DNA of 64,000 nt, from positions 4,618,823 to 4,682,822 of the forward strand of contig CM074804.1 of assembly GCA_037447605.1 (NCBI GenBank), given 5' to 3'. The notes beneath the pieces were generated by a model. The model made no database searches and was not told where the DNA came from. It worked only from the letters and a program-made list of their open reading frames with translations. The position numbers were made by a program, and so were the translations under genes. Within the stretch, counting starts at the first letter, position 1; the number at the start of each line of letters is the position of its first letter. Source of the DNA: Zygnema circumcarinatum (lineage: Eukaryota; Streptophyta; Zygnematophyceae; Zygnematales; Zygnemataceae). Positions 30,101 through 41,245 of the stretch are shown one piece after another.

Positions 30101-30707
30101 ACCGTTATCACCCTCCAACATTGACTCCCGCTCATTTCCCTCTCCTATCTTCTCCATTCAGCATTCTTCCTCTACTCCAAAATTTCCAGCATCCCACCCT
30201 TCTTATCTTCCTCGTTCACCTCCATTTCCTCTCTCTCCCTCCTCTACCTCTCTCTCTCACTCGATCGTTCAACTTCTTCCATTCTTCCCTCGCTCCTCCT
30301 TCTTCCCCCCCTCCCTCCCTCTCTTTATAAAACCTCCCACTCCACTCCATGCCCCAACATTCCCCCCCACCCCCCCGCTCAAAAGCAAAAGCCCATTCCC
30401 ATGCCTGCGCGCACGCGACCGGCGGCTTGTACGGCCCGGTGAAGGCCTTCTGCGTGTTCCCGAAGTTGACGCCCGCCATGAGCGTCACGTCACACTGCTT
30501 GGCGCCCTTCACGCTCTGCACGTGCCGCTGCACTTCGAACGCCGAAATCACGAAGTCGTCGACCGCCCCCGCCGCTTTGGGCCGCGCGCCCGCGCGCTCC
30601 GTTAGAGCGCCGCTCCGTTTCAGCAGCGCGCTCGGCCCCGCCTCCTTCGCCGCGCTCCATCCAGTAACGCCGAGCAGCAGAAAAGGCAGAAAGGCCCTCA
30701 TTCTCAT
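27141..30707 (-). CDS. Peptide-N4-(N-acetyl-beta-glucosaminyl)asparagine amidase A (PNGase A)
   Basis: Secreted plant-type amidase that releases N-glycans from glycopeptides. Eight exons close in perfect phase to 574 aa: 30405-30707, 29278-29381, 29089-29167, 28880-28928, 28476-28716, 28046-28355, 27541-27907 and 27141-27412. Exon 1 encodes a signal peptide (residues 1 to about 21) and the N-terminal beta strands (FEVQRHVQSVKGAKQC, FTGPYKPPVACAQ). Later landmarks are LETGAIFNFDEDVTKY, ALLWSPMVGIGCFGIPTY, TPFVGLL and VLHLWLD, all typical of the PNGase A family. The end, FLQRKIVPRCEG, contains the family's final cysteine region. The length is close to the roughly 600 aa of Arabidopsis and almond enzymes. 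Intron 1 uses a GC donor after CACAQ; intron 2 uses a GT donor only two bases past a codon boundary. Several NXS/T sequons fit a secreted glycoprotein. Confidence 0.95.
29690..30345. repeat. Long pyrimidine-rich tract within PNGase A intron 1
   Basis: Roughly 650 bases on the + strand are nearly all C and T with occasional interruptions, so the sense strand of the host intron is purine-rich. Short CCCT and CTCT runs recur but there is no single repeat unit. Confidence 0.85.
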
Positions 30708-33102
30708 CTTCCGTCCCCCCTTCGCACTCCGCCTGCTGCAAGAAGCGCCAGGCGGGCCCTCTCCCTCTCCCTCTCTCTCCCTCTCCCTCTCCCTCTCCCG
30801 CTCCCTCTCTCTCCCTCTCCCTCTCCCTCTCCCTCTCCCTCTCCCTCTCCCTCTCCCTCTCCCTCTCCCTCTCCCTCTCCCTCTCCCTCTCCCTCTCTGC
30901 TCCTGGCCCTCCCCGCAATGCCGCCGGCGCGCTCCGCCCTTTGCAACCAGCGCCCCCCCCCCCTCCCTCTTCCTCCCTCCGCGGGGGCGACGCCGCCCGC
31001 CGCCGCCGCGCCCGGCCGTGCGGACTCGCGGAGGCAGCTTCCCGGAAGGTGCGGGTATCGGGAGCCTGCCTCAATCGCGCGTGGCGACAAGCCCCGCCGT
31101 ACGGCCTGTCTGTCCGTACGATCAATGATCTCCAACGTAACGACCTTCACCGACATTCGTACGCGATCTTCGGGACCCAATCGGCCCGCGGGCGGCTCCG
31201 GGTTTTGCGGGGCCGCAGTGTGAACGGGGACCCAAGGATCACGCTTTTTGGCCGAAGCGCCTCCGTACGGCCGCGGGCGGCGGCGGCCATTCGGCCCCGA
31301 AACGAGGGACGGGGCGGGCCGCCACCGACACGCGCGCGAGTCGGGGGGGGACAGGAACCGAAAACGACAAATTAGACTGTGCTCAAAGCCAAGAGGGTCG
31401 TCAAAGGCGATCTCGGACATTGTCGATCAGAATCATTGAAAGGAAAGATTTGACCGCCGCGGTTTGTCGTATACGGTGACTATTCATGCGAGTGGCGGCA
31501 GCCGTTGTACTATCTGCGGGGCCGCGAGACCTAGAGACCGACAAGGCCAATCGGGGCGCGTCCGGACTGCCGCGTCAGCCGCCGCCAGCCGCCGGTGGAG
31601 TGTTTGAGGCATGGCCGTTTCCTATCTGACAAACTGGGCAGCGCCGACACCTGGAATATGTACGAAGCCAGCTGTCGCGGAAGCGCCTGGTTGATGGAGC
31701 CAGTTAAGGGCTTGGCCCGAGGCGGGGACGGTCGGTTTTCGGAGGATCTCGGCCGTCTGATTCGTCACGTGGCGGTCGGTCTCGCGTCAATCTCCGCGGC
31801 GCAGGTTGAACCCTCCGCCGGCGGTTTCGTCCTTTGACCGGCGGCCATTGATCGCACGCGAGCGGCCGCGCGAGCCAGCTTGGCGCGCGCAACCCTACAC
31901 GACAAGTCTGGCGGCGCGACAAAAGTCTCTCTTTGCCACGCGGCGGCAGCGGGAGGGACGGGGGGAGCGCGGCTCCATGCGAGCGGGGGGCGTTACGCGC
32001 GACGGCGCACATAGATCGATCGCTGGCGGCGGCGGCAGTCTCGCCACCTCGACTCGCAGTGCAAATTTCCAATTTAGAGTAATTTTTTTTTTTTTAGTTT
32101 TACTAGTGACTCCCGTAACGCCTTGCTTCGCCGACCGGTACGGTACGCCGGTACGGACCGCGCCTCAACCCACACGGCCAGACCTACAGTAACTCGAGGG
32201 AGGCCAAGGGGAGGGCGGCGGGCCCTGTACGGCCGGCGGCGCGCTCTGCAAGGAGGCGGGGAGGCAGCGCCCGTCATCTTCGTCCAGAGGTTCTCTCGCG
32301 CGCGGTGTGGAGATCCCTTGGCAGCCGTCTCCTGCTCAGGAGTGTGCGCTTGAATTCGCGATTCATACTGGGCGCCGACCTCACTGTCTGCCGCTGGGAA
32401 AGAAAAGGCTATTCGAAAGTTAGTTCATCGCTGGGAAATGATGCCTTGCAGCCTCCAATGATCACCGCTTCAAGCATTTTGAGCTCTAACTGCTTAAATC
32501 TCTGGGCTCTTTGAGATAGCGAGAGGCAGTTTCAGTTAGAACCGACATGAAAAATAGTTCACTGACCTGGTTGGCTCAGCTGAATTGACTTATGGCGGCT
32601 CCAGAAAAGGCTTAGAAGCTGCCTGAAGCTGGCTTCCTGCAGGCCGTACTCCCCAGGACGGCCTAAAAAAACACCACCACAGGCAGAGCCCTTCATATTT
32701 CCTTCAGTGTATCCCATTGCAATCTGCGCACAAAGGCGCCAAGGGAGAGAGACATTTAGGAAACAGCTTCTGCCCCCATCTCAACGAATTGCTGCGCTGT
32801 GAGTCGGAGAGAGAAGCCGCTAAGGCTGCCTGCCTGCTCCAGCCGACGGTCCGGCCGCCATTGCAAGGAAACTCCTCCTTCCTTTGCCTCCCAGGCTCGC
32901 CGGCCGCCCCCCTCCGCCATGGCCGTACGGACTGAAGGCCGGCCGCCCCGCCCCTCCGCCATGGCCGGACGGACTGAAGGCCGGCCGCCGACCTGTGCAA
33001 GGTCGCGGAGTCAGCACCGTCCGTACGCCTGCGCCCGGGCAGCGTCAGGAACCGTACGGATACTGTCAGAATCGGTACGTACGGCGGACGAAAGGTCATG
33101 AG
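30708..33102. other. GC-rich gene-free block upstream of PNGase A
   Basis: Very GC-rich and CpG-rich DNA with several CCGTACGG sites and a short tandem duplication near 32905-32990 (two copies of a unit around GCCATGGCCG and GACTGAAGGCCGG). Many open frames overlap on both strands because stops are rare in GC-rich DNA; none shows a domain or homology I recognise. The left end probably contains the PNGase A promoter. Confidence 0.5.
30757..30897. repeat. (CCCTCT)n hexamer array
   Basis: About 140 bases of CCCTCT units with a few variant units, lying just upstream of the PNGase A start codon, with the purine strand as the sense strand. It creates long Arg-Glu and Ser-Leu/Pro-Leu open frames that are not genes. 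Confidence 0.92.
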
Positions 33103-34066
33103 CAGGCCTCTACAAATAAGGGAATTCCCTCAATAACGTATATAAAAATTAAGGGAAATTCTGAAATTTTTCTATGGGATTCTAACGGATATGGTTCAAA
33201 ACACCTCAAAAACACCGAAAAGAATCACGAGCCCTTAGTTATCATGCCATGCTCTCCCCCTTTCTCTTTCTCTTTCCTCGAGATCGTTAGTCACCTACAG
33301 TACAAGGAAGTGAAGCACCAAAGTACAAGCTAGACCAAGGTTCTGTAATGCAATACTTATGTGACTATTTTGTTCAACAAAGCACACCCCAATAACTTAA
33401 AGTCAATCTAACTATCAGACACGATGCTGCAGACGAAGATGCTGCACAGAATTGTCCGTCAATCAAAATATTTCACACGAGGTGTAAATTTCCTATTGCT
33501 GCCAACCTTTTGTCCTCGCCCAAAAAAGATGCAGAAACGACAAACACAAGAAAACCCAAGGCCTGTTGCCAGGGCCGAGCAGTGACCTTGAGACCAAACT
33601 GGTCTGCACGGTCGTGCTGGAACGCATGCAACTTATTGCTTTTCCCCTTTGTGACATTTCATGCTCCGAAATCGCAGCACTTACTACGACGACATCTAGA
33701 GATTGAAGAGAGAGTGAGAAGAAAACGAGAGGAGGAAAAGGGAGAGAGAGAGAGGGGGAGGGAGAAAAAATGGCATATAAGACATAAAAAACGTCAGTGA
33801 GTCTTACTGAGGCTTCAGCCGTGACTATCGTCGATTTTTTTGTACGATTATGTCATTTCCGACAATCCGACATTTTCGAGGCTTTCTCTTTGTCCTTATG
33901 TCCATTGTGACCGCTTCTTTTGGTTCCCTATGTCGATTTTATCCATGTACATTTGATGGCCTTGCCATCGTGAGTTCAATCAAACATCATTTCTCGTCAA
34001 GAACCGTTTTATGAAATTTAAGGGATTCCGTACACGGAGTCCCTTACAGTTCATTGTAGAGGCCTG
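33103..34066. mobile_element. Non-autonomous hAT-like element 1
   Basis: The element starts CAGGCCTCTACAA and ends with the exact inverse, TTGTAGAGGCCTG, with further imperfect inverted similarity inward (a TAAGGGA block on each side). It is flanked by an 8-bp near-direct repeat, GTCATGAG (33095-33102) and GTCATGCG (34067-34074), seven of eight matching. The CAGG ends and the 8-bp duplication fit the hAT superfamily. The interior (964 bp in all) has no transposase-like frame, so it is non-autonomous or a deletion derivative. Confidence 0.75.
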
Positions 34067-34308
34067 GTCATGCGACTCATGACCGTACGGGCTCATCGGA
34101 AAAACCCTGTCCGCCGTACACGTGGGGGGCCGGCGGGCGGGCGCGTGCGTGTACGGACAGGCGCGGGGCGGGGACCAATCGATGATGCCTCGGCGCAATG
34201 CCTCGTTGTTGTACACTGTTATTATTGAGGTTGGAGCTCCTCGCTGACGCATTATTGGAGCGAATTGCAAATTTTGCCAGTCCGGATGTGACGAGCTCCA
34301 CGCATGTC

Positions 34309-35026
34309 TAGGGATGGCCGTAAAATTATATCTATTAAAATTTAATTTTAAACCAAGAATTTAAAATTATGAGCGATTTAAAATTCTAGTTTGAAACTAC
34401 GTTGACGACGTCACGACATGGCATGATGACGTCATGACGTGATGATGTCACTGTGATGTCACGCCCTGGTGACGTCATACTGTCACTTCGTGTAGTTCCC
34501 TTGGTCAACTGAATACGACGTTTTGGCGAGCCTCTCCTCCGCCGCCGTCCCTCCCCCTTCCTCCGCTCCCTCCTCCCCCTCGTCCTCGTCGACTACTTCC
34601 ACGGGCCAGCTCTCAGCTCACCTCTCCTCATATTGCAGTGATTATTGTCATCATGTACTACTGGCTGCTGCTGGTGCCGCGCCGGCTCCCCCTCGTCCGT
34701 GTCTCGCTCTATCTGAGTCCGCCATTTGACCTTGCCGGGCTGTTGGGTTTTGATGCAGCAGGCAGCTTCGAGTTCACTTCAGCGCAGGCGGCGGCAGCGG
34801 GGGACGTGCGGGGCTGCAGGCTGAGGCTGCAGCGGCAAAGGGCGCAGTCTTGTCACGACTCTAACGACTTCTATGCTTCTATGGTACGACCATACCGTAT
34901 CTCGTACATATTTAAAATTAATTTAGTACAGTATTACTGGGCATAATTTTATACGCTTAAAATATCCGATTTAAAATCGATAATTTTAAAGTGAAAAATA
35001 GTAACTCGCACGTGCGGCCATCCCTA
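34309..35026. mobile_element. Non-autonomous hAT-like element 2
   Basis: The element begins TAGGGATGGCCG and ends CGGCCATCCCTA, an exact 12-bp inverted repeat. It is flanked by CGCATGTC (34301-34308) and CTCATGTC (35027-35034), an 8-bp target-site duplication with one mismatch. TAGGGATG-type ends with an 8-bp duplication are typical of hAT elements. Both subterminal regions are AT-rich with TTTAAAATT words, and the inner left part (about 34400-34490) is packed with TGACGTCA-like words. The 718-bp element shows no transposase. Confidence 0.85.
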
Positions 35027-35034
35027 CTCATGTC

Positions 35035-37742
35035 ACGCACTTGGACTTTAGTTTGTGGGTTGTGTAGAAAGAAAATAGGTCTGCGTCTGCACAAACTAAC
35101 TGACTCTGACAGCAAAAACGGCTTAGGAAAAGTGGCATGGCGCGCCCCTGAACCCTCCGTTGCCACTTCTCCTGCGCCAAAACCCCACCTTTCGCTCCCT
35201 CAGGGAAGCCGGCCATTGAGGGCATTGAGAATTGCAAACAATCGACGTGCGGTGTGCGGTAGTAGCTCTGCTTCGAGACTTTCAGTACGGAGGTAGCAAC
35301 TAGTAAGGACGCTTTCCCGGACCTCGTGATATGGAGCGACAAAGTGGCTACTGATTAGTAATTTAATAATGGATGTTGCCATGTATGCCATCGATTGATG
35401 CCGCTAAGGCCATGCCATTGGCGCTACGTGCTTTTCTTTTTTTAAATTTAATGCATGTTATGCGATGTTTGGACGTGTCTCTGAGATGGCCAATGCACAG
35501 TCAACGCATTTGTGCGCATACGAAAGTGCTTTCGGAAATCCTTCGCATGCGCATGAAACGTGTTGTGCTCCTATGGGTCAAACCGTTGAAGGTAGGTTCA
35601 AACCGTAGGTGCCAGTGCTTGCCAACCATTGCTGTGACTTCACTATTAGACAACCATTGCCAATGGTCCACAGCGCAAAACAACGGAACGCGCGGCAGCA
35701 ACGAGGTGCCGCCACATGGCAACAGCGGAGGTGGCGGCGGCGGGCAGGCGGCCAGCGCGAGGAGTTCATCGACCCACCCGTGCAACGTATCTACGTACGT
35801 GTATCGTATCGTATCGTATCGCTTGTACCACAGCAAGCTCATACATACCTTTGGGGTCATGCTGTACAGTAATATCAGAACGCGGCTTGTTCTCTCTGCC
35901 AACCTTGCAGCCTAACTCAGTGTCTGAGGTGGTTTGCTAATCACTGGTAGCAATGTGCAAACCAACGGTAGTGGTGCCCAGCCAACCAGTGGGTCAAGCC
36001 TTTGGCAATGGGTGTGAGAGTATAAACCTAATGGTTCGAGTCGTTCGCTATGGTCGTCTCGGTGTGATCAGCGGGTTTCAACTTTGCAACTCGTCGAGCT
36101 TGTAAGGCTGTGGGGAATTGTCGGAGCATCCGCCCTTCCAGCATGTGGGCACTCCTCGGCAGCAGTTGCTCCTCTCGTTCCCTCCCTCCTTGTCCTGACG
36201 TCTATTGCCGCTCTCGCCCCTCGTCGTTATCCTTCCTCTCTTCCTTCCTCGCACTGTTCACCGGACGGCGGTACTTTGTGTTCGGTGTGAGGGTTGCTTT
36301 GCTCGAGATGCCCCCCCGGTCCTTAACGCCAACATAAGGACTAAGGAGTAAGGTCGTCTGACAGGCCAGGACGACCCATTCAGGGGGACTTTGTTTGCTG
36401 TAGCGCATATTCGTGCACCTCAAGCTTTTCCGAAGGCTTTCCTGGGTTGCCTCTTCCCCTCGCTGGTTGACGATACTCACATCTTTAGTATTATAGATCA
36501 AGGTGTGACGCTTTTTACCAATTTTACGGATCGATTGGCAGCCATGCAACTAATTTTTTTGGTTGCCCTTACGGCGCACACCGCGATTCTACCGACGAGT
36601 TTGTTCTCATGACCTTTGAGATTTTTGGCTGCCTGGACGCCCCGTTTGGATGCCTGTCTTCGCAAGCGCGCCCGGCAGGCCTTGGATTCTGCATGCCTCC
36701 GGAAGCCAGCCTCCCTCCGCCTGCGTTCACAGCCTGGCCTTCTATCGCCAACACATTTCCGTCGCCTTCCAGCGTTGTGCCTCGCCTCCGTGGTCGTCCC
36801 GGTCGCAGTCCGCCCCTCCCGCCCTCCCCTCCCTCCCTCCCTCCCTCCCTCCCTGAATTGCCCGGAGAGGAGAGGAGGCGGGTCCAGGGTCCAGGGTCCA
36901 GCAGTCGGTGAAGAAGCGTCGCGCGAGGACGGCCTTCGCGGCTGCCCTCTCCCTCTCCCTCTCCCTCTCCCTCACTCTCGAGCCGCGTCGCGTTGTTGTT
37001 GTTGTTGTTGTTGTTGGGCCCACTGCCGTACACGCAGAGGTCCGCTCGACGCAGGTAGACGTGCGCGGCTCCCCTTGCTCCCACGTGTTGTTGTTGACTT
37101 GTTGACGTCCATGTTCATTTCATGGCATCGCCGTCGCGAGACCAACGCCAAGTCCAAATCTCTAAAATCAATGCAAGTTTTCTACTTTCTAAAATCAAGA
37201 ACCTCAAACATAACCGTTGTTCTTGTTGTTGTTATTTGCTCCAAGAGTGAGTGGGCTCCTCAACGTGTTCCTTTTGACTTCAACATCGACACTGCCAAAG
37301 TTGCGGAGAGGCCCAAAGGCGGAGAGGAGCCCCGCACTGCGCTCGGCCGCCCTCGCCGACTCGCGCCTCCCACCGCCATAGCCCCCTGCCGCTCTTCTTG
37401 CGGCAGCCGCCCTATTTGGGCGAGTCTTCCATGGCGACGGAGAGCGCGATGCTGCATGGAGCATGCTAGCCATGGTGGAGCAGTGGATACGCTCTTGGTA
37501 GGATCCATGGCCGCTGTTGAGGGGAGCCATCGCACACGCCTTCCAGTAGGATTCGGACGGAGAGTAGCTGCAGGAGAGGAGGAAAGGAGAGGGAGCTGTT
37601 GTGGCAGGACCTGTGTTTGCAGCACTGTTTAAGTTAAGTCAGGTCTTGGCGAGGCTGCGTGAGTTCGGTGATGGTTGGGTAGTAAGGTCAAAGCAAGACG
37701 AGGCGTATTGGTGCCGATTAGGGTTTGGTGTAGTGTGAGAAA
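35035..37742. other. Gene-free stretch upstream of the 37.7-kb gene
   Basis: Contains weak AACCATTG-type repeats (about 35615-36010), a short GTATC pentamer run near 35805, CCCT and CCCTCT tracts (about 36825-36854 and 36944-36973) and a TTG trinucleotide run (about 36990-37016). No coding signal is recognised. The right end should hold the promoter of the 37743 gene. Confidence 0.5.
36825..37016. repeat. Cluster of simple repeats: CCCT, CCCTCT and TTG tracts
   Basis: Three separate microsatellites lie within 200 bases: a CCCT tetramer tract, a CCCTCT hexamer tract and a nine-unit TTG tract. They make the low-complexity Ser/Pro/Leu and poly-Val or poly-Asn frames here meaningless. Confidence 0.85.
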
Positions 37743-39370
37743 ATGGCAAAGAAGAGGAAGTCAGAGGCTCCAGGGCTGGAAGAGGTAGAAAGGACCCTGT
37801 ATAGTTCCTTCTGCGCCGCTGCAAATTCGATTTCTCAGCTGTACACGCAGGCGCAGAACCAGCAGCGAATTGCTTTCCAAGCCGGGGAACGACACGCCCT
37901 GGTGCGCGAATGAGACAAGCTTTTTTTGAGGTTCTCGTGCAGCATGATGCATGGCGTCAGAAGTAAATTATATCTCATGGATGCCCCGAGGAGCATCGAT
38001 CGTCCGTTGATGATGATGGTGTGGTGGAGTTTATTCCATGGATGGGAAATTGCATGCTGTTTACGCCGCGGTTGTCGGAAAGCACTAGGGTCACATCGAT
38101 GATGTGCTGCTGATGGTTTGTCTGCAAGGTTACAAGAGGACTGTCAGAGAGATGTGAAGTTATATTCGCTGGTCATCTGAATGGTTTTCCTTTGCTTCCT
38201 GTGTTTTTCGAAAATAAACCGCCGCTTTCCTGGGTTTCAATCGGCTGACCTGGCATTGACCTGCTGTCACATTGTCTCCGACGTGTATAGAACAGGTTTG
38301 CGTTGAAGCATGTTTATCGTGTATAGTCAAATTGTGTGGAATAGGTTCTGGAATAGGTTAGCTGTCCGATGGCATGTGGGTGTGTCTTCTGACACTGTGC
38401 CCATGTCTCCTTTTCAGGATAAGGTCTACCAATGGACAATGAAAGAACACAATGGAGCTGCATACATTTCAGTGGAGCAGCTGATGGCATTTCTGCAGGT
38501 AATTCACCCTAAAGAAGTCACCCTTTTGTTTCTATAGACCCATATTCACGGTTGCTTTTCCTGTTACTTGAGAACTTCCAGATGGGAGATTCAATGTCGG
38601 TATTTGACTGCCTCTCTGACTTTTGCTGGTTTCTTCTATAACATGGAGAAATCTTCTGGAGATGGCGACCCTTTACAGCTACTGCTTTTTCGTTTGTCAG
38701 TGGTCTTGGTGGCAATTTTTTGTGCCTAAAGCATTACGATGCCTCTTACTTTGTTTGTTTGCAAATAGAACCTCAATCCTGAGAAGGCATTGGCTTCAGC
38801 ATGCTGATGTGCCCTGGTGAGATGACTCTCTATCCACAGAGGGAAAATGATCGCACGGAGGAAGCTGTCATACCAACTGCAGTGAATCATACATACTCTG
38901 CTCTCTCAGGGCTTCCTCCCAATAATGGCGCTGCCGCTTGCCTTCCTCACTCTGACGGCTCTGCACCCGGGCAGTTCGATCCGAGCAAAGCTTCCGTCTT
39001 CATGGGAGCCTTATCAAGTCCGCAGAGACGCAACATGCCGCAGTTTTCCGGTCAACCCGGTTTTGATCAAGCTGCAGCCCCCCCAGTATCCGAACAGAGG
39101 AGGCAGGCGGGTGATGCAGAGAGAGGGATTGGCTCTCACTTGCAGCCTAGCCACCATCAGTCACAGCCGAGGCACTCAGCATTTGGGCCATCATCAACGC
39201 AAGCTGAGGATGGGTCGGCCGCAATCGGAGACTCCGTGGGGCAGCCTCCGAGTCATTATTCCCTTCACCAGCAGCAGGGACGCAGCATGTACTATGGGGT
39301 TGGCCAAGAGTTCCGGGGGACCCACTTTCTCAACGACAATGACTCGAGCATGGATACGTACTCGCGCTAA
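37743..39370 (+). CDS. Conserved plant protein of unknown function
   Basis: Three exons, 37743-37901, 38418-38498 and 38840-39370, join in phase to 256 aa. The N-terminus is the conserved part: YSSFCAAANSISQLYTQAQ, QRIAFQAGERHAL, then DKVYQWTMKEHN and a short helix ending MAFLQ. The long C-terminal exon is rich in Ser, Gln, Pro and His, contains SPQRRNMPQF, and ends with DNDSSMDTYSR. Land plants encode proteins with the same LYTQAQN-QAGERHALEKLYQW core and a similar SSMDMH-type tail, as I recall them, and their function is not established. The exon 3 acceptor follows a good pyrimidine tract (ATCCACAG); an earlier start of that exon would meet a stop. No signal peptide or membrane segment; a nuclear or cytosolic location is a guess. 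Confidence 0.85.
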
Positions 39371-40129
39371 TGGAAAGCTTTCGCAAGGCATCACCCAGGC
39401 GCTTGCTGTACTAGTCAAGCAGTTAGGGCTTCGAGCTCCTGCAGTTGTACAGATATTTGCCTTAAGCATTTGAGCTCAATGCATTCACACGGCTTCCGGG
39501 TTTGCAGACGAGAACAGCTTCCGGCTTCCGGGTTACCACGTGTCTGCTGCAGTTTTGGCTCCGTAGGGAGCTTAGCAGCCTCCTGTATGAACTGATCCAA
39601 CATCTTTTCTCCCTATGGGCGGTACTGCACTTGCCGTTATCATGATTCTTAGTCGGCGGCGAGCAGATAGCAGGTTCGCCTGGGCTTGTTACTTTTGAAG
39701 TTTCCTTTCTCTGCATAGACGAACAGCTAATGGAGATCTTTGATAGAGACGCCATCATCTCTCACCTCCATCTTCCTCCCCCCCTCCCTCTCTAGTCTCT
39801 TCCCTCGCTCTCGTCCTTTCCTCTGTCAGGTCAGGGGCGTTGAGTGTTCTTGTCGCGAATGACTGCAAAGGAGTGTGTTCCGAAGACAGCGTTTGTTCCG
39901 TCAGTCCGCAGACGTGCAGCTTGCGCGGATAACATTCTGTGCCGATCGCCCTATGCAGCCTCTGAGTGCAGTGCCATCTGATAGCATGTACTTGTACTGG
40001 GGAGGCTTAACGGACTGCCGCTGGAATAACGCAAAACGAGAATCGTCGCATACGTTACGTCAGAGCGTGAGGCAGCCAAAGTACACGTTCCCGCATGCAA
40101 ATGGTGTCTAGACAGTCACTCCAGGTGGT
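39371..40129. other. Spacer, no gene seen
   Basis: The left part should hold the 3' untranslated region of the preceding gene. No recognisable coding or RNA signal. Confidence 0.45.
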
Positions 40130-40350
40130 CGGACCATTTGGATCGGCGACCATTGGCCAACCATTGGATGGCAGCGGTTGGTTGTCCAATGGTTGGCAAC
40201 CATTGACATCCAATGTTTTCAACCATTGGAATGGTTGGGAACCAATGGCATCCAATGATTTCTACCATCGGCAATGGTTGGCTCGGTCCAACGCCAATGG
40301 CTGCCAACCGCTGTATCCAATGGTTACAACCATTGGCAATGGTCGATTGA
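40130..40350. repeat. Palindromic AACCATTGG/CCAATGGTT repeat cluster A
   Basis: About 220 bases built from many copies of CCAATGGTTG and CAACCATTGG in both orientations, separated by short linkers. It is related to clusters B and C at 44.6 and 45.6 kb but favours ATTGG over AGTGG. Confidence 0.85.
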
Positions 40351-40396
40351 ATCCTTCCTGTTTTTGCGTTGCCGTAGGCAAAAGCTTAGTCATCGT

Positions 40397-40905
40397 TTTG
40401 ATCCGTACGACGGGTTCGATTATGTTGTCAAAGATTAATTTAATGGAAATGGGGTATAGTTGCCGCGAGTCTGACGTTGCCACGTCACGCGTGCTGATTG
40501 GTTGTGCGTTTCGTTGGATCGAATGCGCAGAAAATGGGGTATATCGCGTTCCCATTCTGTCATTGCCACGGGTCGTTTTCTACGTACGACAGCGTTCGAT
40601 TTTGATGTTTTATGTGGCGTACGGATTCGGTTAGGTTGTCAAAGATGGATTTAATGAAAATGGGGTATAGTTGCCGCGAGTCTGACGTTGCCACGTCGCG
40701 CGTCCTGATTGGTTGTGCGTTTCGTTGGATCGAATGCGCAGAAAATGGGGTATATCGCGTTCCCATTCTGTCATTGCCACGTGTCGTTTTCTATGTACGA
40801 CAGCGTTTGTTTTGAATGTTTTACGGGACGTATTGTTGTAAATAGGGTATGTGTCGCAGCGTGTTTAAAGTGGCCACGTGGTGCATTCTAATTGGTTAAA
40901 TCGCA
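40397..40905. repeat. Tandem duplication, about 211-bp unit, two good copies and one decayed
   Basis: The two full copies start at about 40397 and 40608 and are nearly identical across GGGGTATAGTTGCCGCGAGT, GATTGGTTGTGCGTTTCG and AATGCGCAGAAAATGGGG. A third copy (about 40819-40905) is recognisable by GGGTATG, GTGGCCACGTGG and TAATTGGTTAAATCG but is strongly diverged. The duplicated peptide-like frames in this area come from this repeat. Confidence 0.9.
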
Positions 40906-41245
40906 CCTCGCGCAACTGAACAGAACACAATATTAAACAGCTTATGTGTTCGATCAGTTTCCGTTCCAGTTCACTTCACATAATTAAGGTTCGAAGACAT
41001 TTCTATAAAAAGGCAACGCACGAGGATCTTGATCCGCAGCCTGTTGTTTCAATTGAACATTGAACAATTAAGTAAAAAAATGTTCGATTTCTCAACCTAA
41101 TTGGTTGTAGGGTAATAAAGGTATGTGCCTAGTCAGGCTGTTATTACAAATGACATAAAAAAGGAAGTCCTAATGGAAGCTGACCAGACGTGCATGCAAA
41201 TGAACCAAGGATGCCCCATCTCCCCTGGACCAAGCTGTCAATGTG
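40906..41245. other. Spacer, no gene seen
   Basis: Lies beyond the tandem repeat and before the 3' end of the HAD phosphatase gene; includes an AT-rich stretch at about 40980-41110. No gene recognised. Confidence 0.45.

Noticed and set aside
30490-31420. Long frames with Arg-Glu, Glu-Gly or Pro-Leu repeats on both strands
   Set aside because: They come from the CCCTCT array and GC-rich DNA where stops are rare; several frames are open at once, a mark of composition rather than coding.
36569-37632. 338-codon plus-strand frame and 171-codon minus-strand frame
   Set aside because: Both cross three microsatellites and GC-rich sequence and show no motif or codon pattern of a gene.
40095-40815. 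Pairs of nearly identical small proteins
   Set aside because: They are the same frame read twice through a 211-bp tandem DNA duplication, without start or domain support.
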